In this document: piece by piece, positions 10,233 to 22,125 of the stretch | How the letters are laid out: the number at the start of each line of letters is the position of its first letter | Position numbering within the stretch: position 1 is the first letter of the stretch | Assembly: GCA_032821775.1 (NCBI GenBank) | Contig: JAVLRN010000012.1 | Location: forward strand, 1,364,001 to 1,428,000 | Length of the DNA: 64,000 nucleotides | Reading direction: 5' to 3' | Origin: Sanguinoderma infundibulare | Taxonomy: Eukaryota; Basidiomycota; Agaricomycetes; Polyporales; Polyporaceae | Program-made: the position numbers and the translations under genes | The notes under the pieces: generated by a model | Seen by the model: the letters and a program-made list of their open reading frames with translations, nothing else | Databases searched by the model: none | What the model was told of the DNA's origin: nothing

Positions 10233-12219
10233 TTTCACATTTTGGATGGCGGACATCGATCCCGTGCAACGTCGCGGCGTCGTGCATTGCGGCACGGGAG
10301 CACAACTGCGAAGAGCGGAGGGAGGAGGGGTCTCGGTGTTCTTGGACTGGCGTTGGGACTCATGTTACAGGACCGTTTGCTGTAGGAGAAACCCGCGTGT
10401 ACGAGCTGTGTTGTACTCCCAAGTTCTCGGATTGCGTTGGGACGGAGCGCGCACCAACCCGAAGACTTGCGATGGATAGGTTGCCGGAGCCCCGGGCTTC
10501 AAGACCACTGGACAGGGACTCGTCCCTGCATCGTCGCGAGATTCATGTGGATCGGCAGGAGGCCGAGGCATATGTCGGCGTCGGGGACAGCGTCGCTACG
10601 TGGCTCGCCTCGCACCCGATAATACTAATAGTCGTCTGAACCGGAACCTCGACTGAGACCCGCTGGAACTAGCTAGACTAGCGGCTCCGGCTGGACGCAA
10701 AACGTTGTCGGTCGTGTTCCATTCAGGGCGCAGTACATCCGACGGCCGAGCCTTGCTAGTGCCAGGACTGGTGGCGGTAGCTATCCGGAGTTCAGGACAT
10801 ACAAAGACGCCACGAGTGCGTACAGCGCGCACGGGTGCACTGGTCGTCGTGTCGACGTTGCTCAAGATGGATGATAATTTTGCCCTCTCCGCTTCGTGTT
10901 AGAAGAGAGATGTGGGCTCAGTTGCCGAATGCACATCATGCATGGGTTGGAGAACTCGAACTTCCGAACCCGAAGCCACAGGACACATATCCAGGGCATG
11001 TTTCCCTGGGTACGTGCATACCCCGCTTCAGCCACAGTGGGTGTCAGGACTATTCCCGTCTCTGCCGCACACGGGCCGGGAGGCTTCGAATTCGCGCGTA
11101 GGCCTACGTGCTGCACCTAGGGCTAGCTGTGAGCGCCGCTGTGGCCACACACAGGCGCACACACTGACATGAGTGTCTAGCAAAGCTGCGGTCGCCTGGG
11201 GCTCCCCTCCAATCCTGGCTAGCAGCGAGTAAAGGGCGGTTCCGAGCAAGCGTCGTGCGTCTGCCAGATATAACACCATGTTGTCAAACGCAAGACGCAC
11301 GGATCTCCAAAAGACCGTTCCACACGCCGTATTTTCAACGTCCGAGTCGACAACGCCCGTGACACGGATCCTCTACGCACACAGCACCCCCGCTGGCCCG
11401 TCCCCTGCAAGTCCCCAGAGTCCGCATGACGAGAGACAAACGGCGGAACGTTTTGAACGGTTGGACGTCTGGGCGCCCGTGTGGCCTGGCAGCCGCAACG
11501 TCATTCCCAGCAGATCTCGTCTGCTGGAAAGTTCAGAGGAGACCCTGCAGCTTGCGAGGACGATAGGCTTCGATAAGTGGGAAATAAAATTACTGGTTGT
11601 GGCCGAAATGAAATGAACTGGAGGCGGGACGGCGTGGGCGTACGGCATCCCCGGACCCAAGAGGGACGCGCCTGCCTCACGCGCACCACGCGGCCACAGG
11701 GTCGACGAGATAGATCATCTGCTGGGTCTTTCATTTGGGCACGGCAAAACGACTGCTTGTTCGGGAGGGAGAGAAGTGTCACCGTTACCGGCAAGGAGTT
11801 CGCGAGGACGGTGCTGGACTTTGGTCGGGCAGAGCATGCCCATCCCGCAGCGTGGGGGCCAGCGCCGCATTCCCGGTTGGATCGCATGAGTTCAAACGGG
11901 CTCGTCGCAGAGCGAGCGCGGGGCATCGGACGCGAATTTTGCAAAAGCCCGCTGAAACGTTCAGGCATCTTCGTGCGTGGGAGGGAGTCGCGCATGAAAG
12001 CCGGCTCGTGGGAGCGCGTGCGGCCGAGCAGGAAGATAGTCGCTCCCGGGAAGACGCCACAGTGTGCGCGCCGCTGACGTTCCGCGGAGAGATGGAGGTC
12101 CCTCGGGGATTTGTCGCGAATGTTATGTGGGAGGGAGCAGTATGGATATAGAGTGCAGATACATACAGCTTGCGGACACACTATGACGGCAATCTGTCAG
12201 AGGACGGAGACCGGAGGGT
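10233..12219. other. Gene-free stretch
   Basis: About 2 kb between the 3' ends of GET4 and the HSBP1-like gene. Several frames stay open for 80-226 codons, the longest on the minus strand at 11501-12181. They have biased, arginine/serine-rich composition, no hydrophobic core pattern and no family resemblance, so I do not call genes. Confidence 0.5.
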
Positions 12220-12780
12220 CTAACCGCTCGCGGTGCTCTTCCTCTGGGGGAGGAGAGGAGACTGCGGGAGGCTGGGAGGCAGTGGCGCAGGGGGAGCATC
12301 GCTGTTGATGATATCTTGTATGGAAGCCTCGAGGGCGTCGACGCGACTTGACATCTGGGTCACTGCGATGAACAGACCGGCAGGATTAACAAGCGAACTT
12401 CCTAGGGCGGAGATGGGCACAGGAAAGGACGTACTGCGGTCGAGGATCTGGCCGGACATGTCGTCGAACTTCTGGTCAAGCTGTTCAAGCAGTGACTCTA
12501 CCTATGAGACGAGGGGAGAAGAGGAACCGCCGCACAGTCGTCCAGACACGTAGTGGGTTCATCAGCAAGGCAAGGGAGCAATGGAGAGATTACCGCTGCG
12601 TACAAACGCCGTGAGCTCGTGAGGGGACGATATGTCCGGAGCATGGGGAATTGTTGTGGATTTTGCGGCACCGGCTGTCGTCGAGGAGGCTGTGGACAGT
12701 GTTGATTGCGCTGTCTGTGGCCGAGATCCGGCAGCGACATTGAGGGGGAGAGCGGGGGAAGATTGGGTAGGGGGCGCCAT
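12220..12780 (-). CDS. Heat shock factor-binding protein 1 (HSBP1)-like
   Basis: Small coiled-coil protein; family members bind trimeric heat shock factor and are also implicated in WASH-complex assembly. Three exons: 12780-12604, 12501 to about 12437, and about 12356 to the TAG at 12220. Joined they read SPHELTAF|VESLLEQLDQKFDDMSGQIL then DR|MTQMSSRVDALEASIQDI. This matches the HSBP1 core (ELTxxVqxLLxQlqxkFqxMSxqIlxRiDdMxxRIdxLEksI) with intact heptads. The N-terminal 50 residues are Ala/Ser/Thr-rich and disordered, and a Pro/Leu-rich tail of about 25 residues follows the coil, so the protein (about 128 aa) is longer than the animal form (about 76 aa). Confidence 0.85.
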
Positions 12781-14307
12781 GAGATGAGCAGGAGATTCGG
12801 AGGACGGAATGTGATTGCGGTGGTGATTGTTCTAGCGGGCGATAGCCAAAGAATAGCGTTGGTCCGCAGCGACTCAGCCTAGCGAGATGAGATGGGTAAA
12901 GTAGCGGATCTTCGGGCAGCAGCTGGTCAGGCAGCGAGGACAAAGGGGCGTACGACGGCGTGGACGACTCGGACAAGATGCACAACCATTCAACCAACCT
13001 CCGAGGCCGACGTGCGCTCGCGGAGTGTAGAGCTGCGCGGAGCTTGTCGGACTTTGTGTTCTGGCGCGAAGTCTCTGAGCGGGACGCCAAAGAGTGGGTG
13101 CGGAGTTGGGAAAGGGGGTTGTGCGGACGATCGGGTCGGTGCACGTAGAGTGCTAGACTGCGCCGTGGCGTCGCGGAGGCTCTTGTCGCTGTCCATGATG
13201 CACTCTATCGGCCGTCGAGCTCTGAATTTCTGAAACATGTCGACGCCTCCGTTTATTGTCTTCCACGACCCTTGATTTTCCTCGCCTCCTCGTCCTGGAC
13301 CTTGATCTCAGCCAGGCTGTCAAATCCCAATCATTTGACAAATTTGCTAACATATGACCCCGTCATCTTCCCAGTCTCGGTCTTACGTGTTCGGTTGTCC
13401 GTTTTTGTCTTGTCAGAGTCACAGCTCGAAATAGCAATCCAGCGTACCGCCTTTCAATTACCGTCCGCTGCCCGCAGTGAGTAGCCTAAACAATTGCTTA
13501 CCATGCTAACGCTCATGTGGATTCGGTTTGCAACGTGCCTTCACTCTCCAACTCGGTCTCAGCACCACTAGACTATCCTGCCCAGGGGGCCCCGAATCTA
13601 TGTCCTTACTGAGTTCAGCAGACAAAAACACCCCGCACACATGTCTCACCATCAAGGGTCGCCAGATTTCTGGATTATTGTCGCCACATTGTCACTCGCG
13701 CCCTCCGTTCAGGGTAAACGCCCTTCGGGAATCGCGCCTTCCACGGCCCATGGGAACGGTCCAGCGGCTCCGTTCTTTTCGCATTCCTCGTCCCGCCAGG
13801 TTTTGTCTTCTCCTATATTGGGCCTTGTCGGTCTTGCGCGTCGGCCACCCCAGAATGCTCTCCGAGCTCCGAGAGAGGGGCCACTTTATGGCTGTCTCGA
13901 ATCCAACGCCTCAGGCTTGCCGATGTGGTGTTCCACACCCGGGCTTGTCAATCCGACCGTGAGCCGGGCGTGGAGGCACGCTGCGCTGGCGGGCGATACG
14001 CAGTCCCGACCCCAGCATAACGTCAAACTTAATTGCTCTAACATAGGGCATGATTCGCGGCGATTACCCTTGCGTGCTTATTGACAAATATGGATCGTCA
14101 TCCCTCCTCGCTTGACAGATTCGTAATGCCTCGTTCACAAAACAATACGGCAAGTTTCCCTGCCTTCCGGCCGCCCCGCATCAGCCCGCATTGTATATAA
14201 GGAGCTGCCGAACGACTTCTCTCGACGGTGCGACACGTCCTTCCTTCTTGCGCTTCTTGTGTTTTTGTACCTCTCCTCCACCTCCCCTCCTACTCGTACT
14301 GTACACC
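12781..14307. other. Upstream region of HSBP1-like gene and sesquiterpene synthase 1
   Basis: 1.5 kb between divergent genes. Short frames (for example 13528-13962) have no recognisable features. Contains the TATA box of the terpene synthase near its right edge. Confidence 0.5.
14194..14200 (+). promoter_or_regulatory. TATA box of sesquiterpene synthase 1
   Basis: TATATAA lies 108 nt upstream of the ATG at 14308, followed by a pyrimidine-rich leader and the context CACCATGG. A clear TATA element is typical of regulated rather than housekeeping fungal genes. Confidence 0.6.
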
Positions 14308-15612
14308 ATGGCTGTGACTCCTGCTTCCGCCAACGGTTCGGACTCGACCGACGCCGTCATCCTCAAGTTCCCCGACTTCATCTCCCCCATCCCCTACCCC
14401 CTCCGGGTTCATCCGCAGGAGTATGAAGTTTCTCGCCAATCCGAGGAGTGGCTGCTCAGCATGGCCAACTTCACCGAAAAGCAGCGCAACAAGTTCCTCA
14501 CCCTCAACGCCGGCCTCCTCAGTGGTGAATGCTACATCGACTGCACGTTCGACGAACTCCGCGTCTGCACGGACTTCATGAACTTCCTCTTCACCCTCGA
14601 CGACTGGACGGACGAGTTCGACACCACTGGCACGCGCGGCCTCGCCGAGTGCGTCATGAACACGCTCTACTTCCCGGAGACCTATCAGTCGGACACCGCC
14701 GCTCATCGCCTGACTAAATCGTAAGTGATGCTGTTCTTATCCGCACCCCACGTTCCCATCTTTCTTGTTCTTGTCGTCCCGGGAGCAATGTCGTGTCGCT
14801 CACGTGCCATTTCTTTTTGTGTTTTTTTTTCTGTCCCCAGGTTCTGGACGCGCATGCGGGAGACCGCAGGCCCTGGGTGCCAGCAGCGCCTGATGTCGAC
14901 GCTCGACACGTACTTCCAGGCCATCATGCAGCAGGCGTCAGACCGCGGCAGCCGCAACATCCCCGACTTGGAGGAGTACATCCTGCTCCGGAGGGACACG
15001 AGCGGCTGCAAGACTGGCTTCGCCTTCATCGAGTACGCGGCCAACATTGACCTCCCTGCCGAGGTCGTCGAGCACCCGATCATCAAGGCCATGTCCGACT
15101 CGACCAACGACCTCGTGTCGTGGGCGAACGTGAGTGCTTGTTTTCCTGATGACCCTGCCTTTTCATTTTGCGCGCGTTTGCTTACGGGATCTCCGATCGC
15201 CACAGGACGTGCTCTCGTACAACGCGGAGCAATCGCGCGGCGACGTAAGTGTTTTATCAGAAACGACGCATCGCCGACTTGTCGCACGTACTGATGCGCG
15301 CGGGTCTGATAGACGCACAACCTCGTCTGTGTTCTCATGAACCAGAACAACGTCGGCCGCCAGGAGGCGATCGAGCAGGCGGGCGAGCTCTGGGAGAAGA
15401 CCCTTAACTGGTACTTCGAGTGCCACAAGTCGGTTCCGTCGTGGGGCCCTGAGATCGACCGTGCGGTCGCGCTCTACATCCAGGGGCTCGACGACTGGAT
15501 CATCGCCAACGCCGAGTGGTCGTTCGTCACCGAGCGTTACTTCGGCAAGGAGGGCCCCACGGTCAAGAAGACGCGCCAGATCCCGCTCCTCCCGCAGCGT
15601 CCCCGCGACTAA
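14308..15612 (+). CDS. Class I sesquiterpene synthase 1
   Basis: Terpene cyclase that ionises farnesyl diphosphate with Mg2+. Exons 14308-14720, 14841-15129, 15206-15244 and 15313-15612 join in frame to 346 aa, the usual length for a fungal mono-domain cyclase. The aspartate-rich metal motif is DDWTDE in NFLFTLDDWTDEFD. The NSE/DTE metal triad is NDVLSYNAE, split by an intron after its Asn. The RY pair occurs as ERYFG near the C-terminus, before TVKKTRQIPLLPQRPRD. DDWTD rather than D-E-x-x-D places it outside the typical DEYTD protoilludene clade; the product cannot be predicted from sequence alone. Exon 3 is only 39 nt. Paralogue: the gene at 28298-29631. Confidence 0.93.
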
Positions 15613-18600
15613 AGGCGCGGACGCTGCGATCGCACCCGTCGCTGCGGCTAAGGTGAGCACACACACGCACATTGCGTTCATTATGCAAACTTACGGGGCT
15701 GACGGACACGGTGTGTGGCGATTAGGTGGGCCTTCTCGCCGTGTCGCGCGCTGCGGGGGCGATGTACAGACGCCGGGCGTGGCGCAAAACGGATCCGTGC
15801 ACGACCATCACGACTTTTGTTTCTCGACCGACTCGTGGCCCATGTCTCGTGTCGCCATGGGCCCCCGGGGCGCAGCGTGCGGTGCGCCCGGGGCCGACTA
15901 GGGTAGTAGACCAATGCGGTATGCAGTAATGTGTTAGAAACCTAGAGCCAGCCCTAAGCTTCGTTCCCACTCTTACCACTATTCGTTCTTTTTATTCGAA
16001 GGCTTCCTGTCACTTATTCCATTTCGCATTTCGGGTCCCGCGCACATCGTTATTTCTACACCGCTTACGAGAGCACTTGCACTTTCGTTTAGTAATGTCC
16101 TCACGAGTGTAGCACCACCACTGCCTGTTATGTATCTAGATGTCCTCTCCCAGTCTAAACAATCCATCTCGAGCTGTATGCTCAGTTGCTCCGTATCCAC
16201 CGCTGCTGTGTGCTATCTTGGGCGTCGTTCCGTTTGAATTCCCGACCGTCGATGCCCCGCGATCACCTCAGGCTTGACGTCCGCGTCTTGAGTGCAAAAC
16301 TTTGCGGACTTCGCGAACCCAGGGAAGCGGTCCTGTGGGTTCGTCGCCACGCGTTCTCACAATGGCGACGGAAGTTCCATGACGGTGCGCATGGCTCGCA
16401 GGAGGCGCAGGGCCAGAGCAGCGACCATTCATTCATTCGCCCTGTGGCACCGTACCACCGGCAGCAGCTTCTTCGGATGGCGGCTGGAAGGTGCGAGCGG
16501 CACTGGTCGTGCGAGGCCTGGTTGCCAATATCGCCCGTTGCGGGCGAGCGAACGAACCAGGGCGGAAGAGGAGATTGGGCTGACAGTTTGGGCGAGTGTG
16601 GGAGGACGAGTGCCCAGTGCACGCCTGCCCGGTTCCCATCCTTCCACAGTCTCTTCCAGTCCCCCGTCCCAGGCCGTGCATATGGCCGCCGTTCTGCGCG
16701 GACCGATCCGGCCGGACTCTCAACGTCCCACAGGCGCCGTTGAAGCGGACTTGGACTCAGACTCGGACTTGGACCAAGCGTCGATGTCCATGCCACCACC
16801 CGGGCTCGCACCGTGGCCTCTCTCGAAGCCCCATAGTCGTCCCCAACTGCAGCCTAATCGCTCTGCCACCTTGTGTGGTGCCCGCCAAGCCAGTGCCCGT
16901 CGCGCCATTGGGTATCCCATCGCGGGCACAAGAAGCAGTCGTATGCGCTCAGCGAATGCAGCTGCCAGCCGCGACGCTTTCGCCCTGATCTTCGCTGCTC
17001 ATTCGAACCCAGTGCTGCCCCGACGGGGCCCGGCACAAGGTGAGTTTTCTTGCGCTCTTGTTAGATGCGCGTTGTACTCACTGTCTGATTTGGAATGCAT
17101 TTCAGTTGCGCGACAGCGTCTCTCGGATCCCCTGCCAGTTAAAACTCATCCTGGCGTGTTGGCGCGCCCCCGATGACTCCGGCGAAGGACAACCTGGCCA
17201 GCCACCGTCGTTCCAACTTCGTATCTCGGTTCCAGGTGTCTCCTCGCGCTTCCGGTCGGAATATTCGGGCGTACGTGGGCTGTCACTCGAACAGCGACGA
17301 TGCGTCATAGGCGACATTCAACAGGGCCATCGCTCCTCGCGCTATGCAACCACTTACACCATCTGCACGCGAACCCCGCTCAAACACCAGTCCCGGCTTC
17401 TCCCTATACATGCCAGGCAAGAAGCTCGATTTTGACTCCAAGTCACGCACGACGTTCGACCCAGCTAAGCCAACTAAGGCCAATGCGAAGCGGCGGAACA
17501 CGGCAACAGCGAACCCCCTCTCTGGCTATGTGGCTGAGCTCCCCCAAGTCTGAGTTTCACGGGGCAGGCTTCGCCTCGTGAGCAGCTGTATGCCCTTCCA
17601 GAACGCCCCTGGGACAAGCCACAGGGCGTCCAGGTCTGTGGCTACTCTGAGTCCACCATCGGGTACCTAGTTCTGACGCTCGTCATAGCAGGTCGTTGTG
17701 CTGGCGTAATCGCCTCCCCTCCTTGCCAGGCTCTTCGCCTCCATGCTATTCTTGCCAAATCGCCGTACCGAGAGCGACTTCGCGCCGCACCGCCCCCAAC
17801 CGCCGACACGGCGAGCTCCCCCCTACCAACTTCTCGTTTGGACCCCGATCATGCTTCTTCGGTCTTCACTGCAATTCGGCTTGTACTGCGGCGGCAGACC
17901 TTTGTCCGCTGTCTTCCACACTGCTAATCGTCCCCAAGATGCCGGGCGATCACGGCATCCCAAATGGGACCGTCGGAGTACGGTGTCCCCCCTCACGAGG
18001 GGTAGCATCTGTCCATGGTGAGTTTCATTTCCCCTGCGTACCATGTTGGCCCTCCAAAAGAGGCACTGCACAACTTGAAGTCGCCGGCGTGTCTGCTTCG
18101 CGCCATTTTTCAATGTTCCTAAACATTGACAATGGGCACCGAACTCTCTTGGAACGTGGCGTATGAGTTTGGGAACCACCCCTCGACGTCTCCGCTGACT
18201 CATTCCATAGCCAAAACTGCGGTTGAAGAACGCTTTGCTTCCCTTCGGACAACCATACGAGGCCTTTCACACTCCCAGACCGTATGTCCGCCGTGCCACG
18301 GTAGCACGAGGCCCACTCAAGACGGTCCCCCTTCTCTGTCCCTGTCGGTATCGGCATGCCTGCCGCTGAACGCTGTCCACCGCCAGATGTGGTCGTCTCG
18401 GTGAGTGCCGCCATCCTCTCCCGCCCAACACTCATGCTCGTTCGCGCACAATGTATTTTTGCTCTCCCCCTCCTTCCGGGCGATCGCTCGTCGGCCACAG
18501 TCGTGAAATGGTGTGGTCGCGCTCCATATCGGCCCCATCGATCGGGGTGGGCGGTACACGTGTTCGACCACATCCCGGTTCTTCCACTGCGCCGCCTCTG

Positions 18601-21600
18601 CTTCAAGTGGTCGCCGGACAGGGGTTGCTCTCGCCCGTTCGCAACGCGATTGGTAGTACGTACGTCACTTCTTCTTCTCCCGCGACCGCGTCACGGACCA
18701 TGGACGCATCGACGGAAATCTGCGATCGATGGGAGACGCGAATGCGTATGGCTCGTCCTAGCCAATCTCACGGCCGATCTCCTGCTTGCGCGTCGCGCCT
18801 ACGCCCACCTTGCGCGCGCGCAAAGAGCCCGGGTGCAGGAGTGAATCGTGATTCTCGAACGCGGAATCTTCTGTACGCTGCGCAGATATGGCGACAAGCT
18901 CGGTTCGTTGACAAGCCGTGTATGCGCAGGGGGTGGACGGCGGATGCGGACGTTCGGACCTGACGCTCGCATGTCGCCGTCGACCCAGCTATTACCTAAA
19001 TGCTTCGCAAGGCATTACACAATACGCCGAGCTCGATTCCAGAGGTCGTTGCGGTGTTGCTGCTTTAGGCTCTAGAGTCCGCTATCTTCTTCCTGCGCCG
19101 GTCTCAAAGGAAGACCCCAGTCTGTCAGGGAGCCGAAGAACCGTTCGGTGGAGCGACGGAGCTAGGGAGAACAACGGCACGCGGGAAGAGGCAGTCGTGC
19201 CGCCTGCAGGCTACTGTGCTTCGAGGTCCATCGTGCCTTTTTGCAACCCCCATTCCATCCCCGCCATTGGGAATCGCACTTCTCCTCAGGGCACCCGTTC
19301 ACACCATGGGCCGAGATTCATGAGTTCCCACTGCGTCTAGCCCGCCGGTGTTCCCGTGAACCGTTGTTCAGAACACGACAGGAATGAGATTAATGCCAGG
19401 GCGAGCACACAAGTCTCTGTCGTGCTGCCAGATAGCTTTGTGCCCACATTAGCATCTAACCATCGAGGGACTGCACTCACATAGGGCAATACGCCTCCTA
19501 CTCTCGAGTGACCTCGTGAAGAGTGCCTGTCAACGTCAACCCGCCGCTTCGTAGCGGTCGCTGGGAATGCGCGACGGTTATATCGCCGCTTCGTGGCAGG
19601 GTGCATCGCTTGGTATGTACGTGCCTATGTTCTCCCCCCAGAGGGCGAGATTGAGGAGGGACGATAAGTAGCTGACAGGTCCTAGTGCCACCGTCGAGCT
19701 CACGGATCAAACCTTAAATCAAAGTTCCCCATTGCGGATTCGTGTGGTTCGGTGGGACTCCGAGTTCTGAATCCTCACCTGCGGCCGCTGTCTGCGCAAG
19801 TTCGCGCTGGGGTGGAAGTTTTCAAATTGCGTACGTACAACGCGGCTTCTTGTCTCGTACAATCCTCAGCCAGTTCTCAGACTCTCGGCTTTGTGCGAAG
19901 CTCTATTGGCAGAGAACTCGAAGGCGATCGAGGATGAGACAGAGTGAGTGTGTCAGCGGGCAGCGCGGGAAGATGCTCGCCATGAGGGGACAAATTGGTT
20001 CCGCGAACCGTTAGGTTTACAAAAGAAGTCGGCACCGCCGGTCAATTCGTGTGGCGGCGCGATTTTCTGGCACGCCCCCAGGTGCTCGCCATCTATCGTC
20101 GAACAGCACCCGGGACGAGTTCCCCCCCAGTCAATCTGTCTCTTCCTGCCCACAAGCCGTCCTCCGAATCGGCGGGCCGTGCGCCCTCGCGTTCTTCTGA
20201 AGGGCCCAGGCTGTCGCACCGATCCGGCGACCAAGCCGTACCCGTCATCGCAAGAATAAACCGGCATCGACGCATCGCATGCGCAGATGCTGGGGCAGCA
20301 TCCAGTCCGACAGCGGACGCGATGTTCTCGGGTGACTGCGGGGATAGACGTCGCCTTTGTGTCCTTCTCCAGACCCTTCCCTGTCCCCATTCGCGCGGGC
20401 TCCCCCGACATCCCCAGGCCTAGAAGACGGGGGGACGTACCTGGCGCGAGTTCGCCGGCGGATTGGATTTGGCCTTCTTCGCGAGTATGGGCATGCGTTT
20501 CGGCAGCCAATGCCACCGATCCGTCGCCCTTGGACGTAACGTCGGTGGTGCTGAGAAGGTTCATCGGTGCTGCTTCCAACTAGATGCGAGCCTGATGGTG
20601 CCTGCATGAGTTGCTGGAGTGCTATCTCTGGGGAGCTTGAACGACCGGAGAGGTGGAGTAGGTTGTGCAAGTCGTCGACGGCTCGAATGTGCCGATCGTC
20701 GCTCAGATGTCCTGGGACAGAAGGGTGGAGGGCGTTGACGGCTGCAGTCGCCCAGGGCAGGAATGAAGCAGCCCAGGGAGGGCGCGTGTTCGAGAGGAGT
20801 TGCTACGCGAGCCGCCGGCGGGCGGTTGGGAAGGGGGAAGGAGCCGAGTAGGTAGGCTGGACCGGTGTTCAAGCTCAAAGGGCTGGAAAACGTCCTGCTG
20901 GGTTCGAGGGCATTCGCGGACTTTGAACGTTTGAAACCGTGCTCAAACGGAGCTGATCTCGAGGGGTATGACCGATTACGTCGATCGACTCGGAATCGAG
21001 AACCACGCCCAGCAAAAGGTGCGAAACTGGCGGCGGGAGTGCGCAGGGTCCTATGGGGCCCCTCGGTCGGTGAAACGGGCATGCCTTTGCAGGATCCGGA
21101 AGGCCCGAGGGAGAGCGAGATGCGTTTCTTATCAAATGAATCGATCATCGCAAAGCTGTCAGCGCACGGTGAGGACCGGATGCAAGAGGCAACGACAGTT
21201 CTATAGTCCCTGTCTGCCCGCATTTTCGACACAAGGTCGGACATTCGGGGGCCCCTTGATTGCTGTACCAGTGCCAGCGCCCCGTCCACTGAGCTCATCC
21301 GGTCGATGAGATTTCCACATTGAGAAGTACTCACAAAGTCCAAATTGCGTCCCATTGCGTCTGACGGCCAGGACGCGTACCAGCTTCTCTTCGGCAATTG
21401 TCATGCGAAAAGGACACCGTGCGTCTTACGGCAACGCACGACTGAGGCCTCCTGTCCAGTGAGAACGCGTGTGCAAGCCTGAGGCCGGAGGCGCCATCGC
21501 TTGCCACTCAGTGGGGTCACCCGAGAGACCGGATGGAAGTAGGTTCCAGAGAACAATTCTCTCTCTGCCGCATTGGTTGCTGCCACGCGTTCGACCGCAC

Positions 21601-22125
21601 CATTTCACTCAATATGGCGCATGTGACAACCAGCCCATATTGAGCCAAATCGACGTTGGCAGCGTACGGCATCAATGGACTCGATCTGCGCTGGGTGAGG
21701 GCCCACCAAGTTTCGCGAGCACCACGTTACACCTGGAGCTGCACGAGTCGATGGCGCAGAGTAGCGCCGCGGAGGCAGAATGATGGCAGGAGCGGTTGCA
21801 CGGGGTGCCTCGAGATGAGATCGGCGTTCAAGCCGTGGGGGCGAAAGGGTTCACGGCCAGACGGCAAGCGCCTTCCGACCATGTACCTCATCCAGGAAGC
21901 CGGTCCTACACGATGGCACACACTCAGCTGCATTGTGTAAACCATGGTTCGGTGCGTGGCGAATTGATGGATGTTACTTACTTCTCGTTGTCACTTCCGA
22001 AGAAGACTGCTTCGTGACTGGGACCGGCCCTTCCTATAACTAGGCTTCGTCTCGGCGGTGGCTCTCCAACTCCCCTCATCCCCCGCCAACGCCTTTGTCT
22101 CGACTACGCCGACGACAACACTCCA
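15613..22125. other. Gene-poor stretch of 6.5 kb
   Basis: No frame here could be tied to a known family, and no run of splice-linked exons could be built. The longest frames are 16292-17176 (+, 294 codons) and 20561-21397 (-, 278 codons). They are low-information, Arg/Ser/Pro-rich and overlap equally long frames on the other strand. I saw no reverse transcriptase, integrase, transposase or helicase motif and no long terminal repeats by eye. Either highly decayed repeat DNA, untranslated RNA, or lineage-specific genes I cannot recognise. Confidence 0.45.
15860..15895. repeat. GC-rich inverted repeat downstream of sesquiterpene synthase 1
   Basis: Left arm GGCCCCCGGGGCGCA (15860-15874) and right arm TGCGCCCGGGGCC (15883-15895) pair almost completely, with two unpaired bases, around an 8-nt loop. 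Lies 250 nt past the stop codon. It could fold in the 3' end of the transcript; function unknown. Confidence 0.5.

Noticed and set aside
11501..12181. 226-codon open frame on the minus strand
   Set aside because: Low-information composition and no conserved blocks; lies in the 3' flank between GET4 and the HSBP1-like gene.
16292..17176. 294-codon open frame on the plus strand
   Set aside because: Overlaps other long frames in all phases, no recognisable motif, and no family match that I can name.
20561..21397. 278-codon open frame on the minus strand
   Set aside because: Arg/Ser/Pro-rich, no domain or splice context, and opposite-strand frames of similar length exist; GC-rich DNA produces such frames by chance.
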